DNA of 64,000 bases from Lophium mytilinum (Eukaryota > Ascomycota > Dothideomycetes > Mytilinidiales > Mytilinidiaceae): contig MU004190.1 in the NCBI GenBank assembly GCA_010093605.1, forward strand, positions 1,377,125 through 1,441,124. Direction: 5' to 3'. Made by a program: the position numbers and the translations under genes. The notes beneath the pieces are model-generated. The model ran no database searches. It saw nothing but the letters and a program-made list of their open reading frames with translations, and was not told where the DNA came from. Positions 63,569 through 64,000 of the stretch are shown piece after piece; within the stretch, counting starts at the first letter, position 1, and every line of letters begins with the position of its first letter.

Positions 63569-64000
63569 ATGGCATCGCAAAACCCACATATCAAACAAGA
63601 AGACGACGTGCAGTCCGCGCACTCAGACTCAGTCTTCAGCGTGCCGTACGAAGATATCGACGACGAGACTTGGCAAGCACTACTGGCAGCAGAGAGCAGC
63701 GAACCAGAACCAGAATGGGAGGAAGAGGTAGCTGAACCGTCAGGCGGCGAGGCGGAAGGTTCCAGCCACGCACAACCACAATCGTCAAACGCCGCACCAG
63801 GAGCTTCTGGAACGCCCACGCCAGGCATGGAGGAGAGCGTCACTTCCACACTAGAACGTATACAGAAGCGGGCCATTGCAGAGGACTCTTCAGACGATGA
63901 GAGCGACCAAAGCCCGTTGAAGCGGAGAAGCCCGAATCCAACAAAGCGCCGTAGAACTATGGGAGGGATGCGTGCAGAGGAGGAAGGTCGCGCTCGTCTG
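63569..64000 (+). CDS. Acidic protein with nuclear-localisation-like patch, 3' end cut by window edge
   Basis: At least 144 residues from the ATG at 63569 without a stop. It opens MASQNPHIKQEDDVQSAHSD and continues with DIDDETWQALLAAESSEPEP, a Glu/Ser/Pro-rich stretch, then KRAIAEDSSDDESD and a basic patch SPLKRRSPNPTKRRRT that looks like a bipartite nuclear localisation signal. Acidic followed by basic is common in chromatin or DNA-repair proteins, but I recognise no domain and the rest is outside the window. Confidence 0.6.
   Translation, partial: MASQNPHIKQEDDVQSAHSDSVFSVPYEDIDDETWQALLAAESSEPEPEWEEEVAEPSGGEAEGSSHAQPQSSNAAPGASGTPTPGMEESVTSTLERIQKRAIAEDSSDDESDQSPLKRRSPNPTKRRRTMGGMRAEEEGRARL

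Overview
The window is genomic DNA from a filamentous ascomycete (Pezizomycotina). Short GT-AG introns of roughly 45-110 bp with CTAAC/CTAAT-like branch sites interrupt most genes. Recognisable fungal genes include Dbf4, Gpi16, Luc7, MsrB, an MFS carrier, a P450, an M20 hydrolase and an NLR-like STAND protein. A dothideomycete is my guess from gene style only; I cannot confirm it.

Left part (1-23.5 kb): the 5' part of a Dbf4 gene, a nine-exon DUF7708/NB-ARC/TPR receptor (992 codons), a secondary-metabolism-type beta-lactamase-fold hydrolase, a small multipass membrane protein, a frameshifted alpha/beta-hydrolase, a seven-exon P450, a ubiquitin-like-domain scaffold protein, an SDR, MsrB and an MFS transporter. 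These are separate transcription units, not one obvious cluster.

Middle part (23.9-41.7 kb): a repeat-rich accessory island. Two paralogous genes, called FGA (25.7-27.8 kb, minus) and FGB (34.7-38.0 kb, plus), lie back to back in inverted orientation. They share a two-codon first exon, a second intron at the same place and phase, a promoter segment and 3' flanks. Their proteins carry two or three copies of a repeated domain I do not recognise, joined by Gln/Pro/Ser-rich linkers; in FGB these linkers contain FG dipeptides like those of nucleoporins. Outside the 3' flanks lie satellite repeats: a large array on the left and one inverted partial unit on the right. A second family of about 152-bp units occurs as three arrays or copies, one inside an FGB intron. 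Between the paralogs sit an M43B metalloprotease and a Gfo/Idh/MocA oxidoreductase.

Right part (41.7-64 kb): a small mitochondrial-type protein, GPI16 and LUC7 sharing a 199-bp divergent promoter, a small secreted-type gene whose reading frame continues past a TAA, a rhodopsin-like (PTH11-type) membrane protein, an O-methyltransferase, an F-box protein and an M20D hydrolase. Interleaved are three genes (55.7, 58.8 and 62.4 kb), perhaps four (54.0 kb), whose products share a C-terminal hydrophobic segment followed by a W/D/R-rich tail ending in G-G/H-G plus an aromatic residue. One of them also carries a canonical Zn2Cys6 DNA-binding domain. The window ends inside an acidic protein with a basic nuclear-localisation-like patch.

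The most interesting candidates are the inverted FGA/FGB island and the small C-terminal-module family at 54-63 kb. All exon joins were worked out by eye; coding lengths divisible by three support the models for which I give a protein length.
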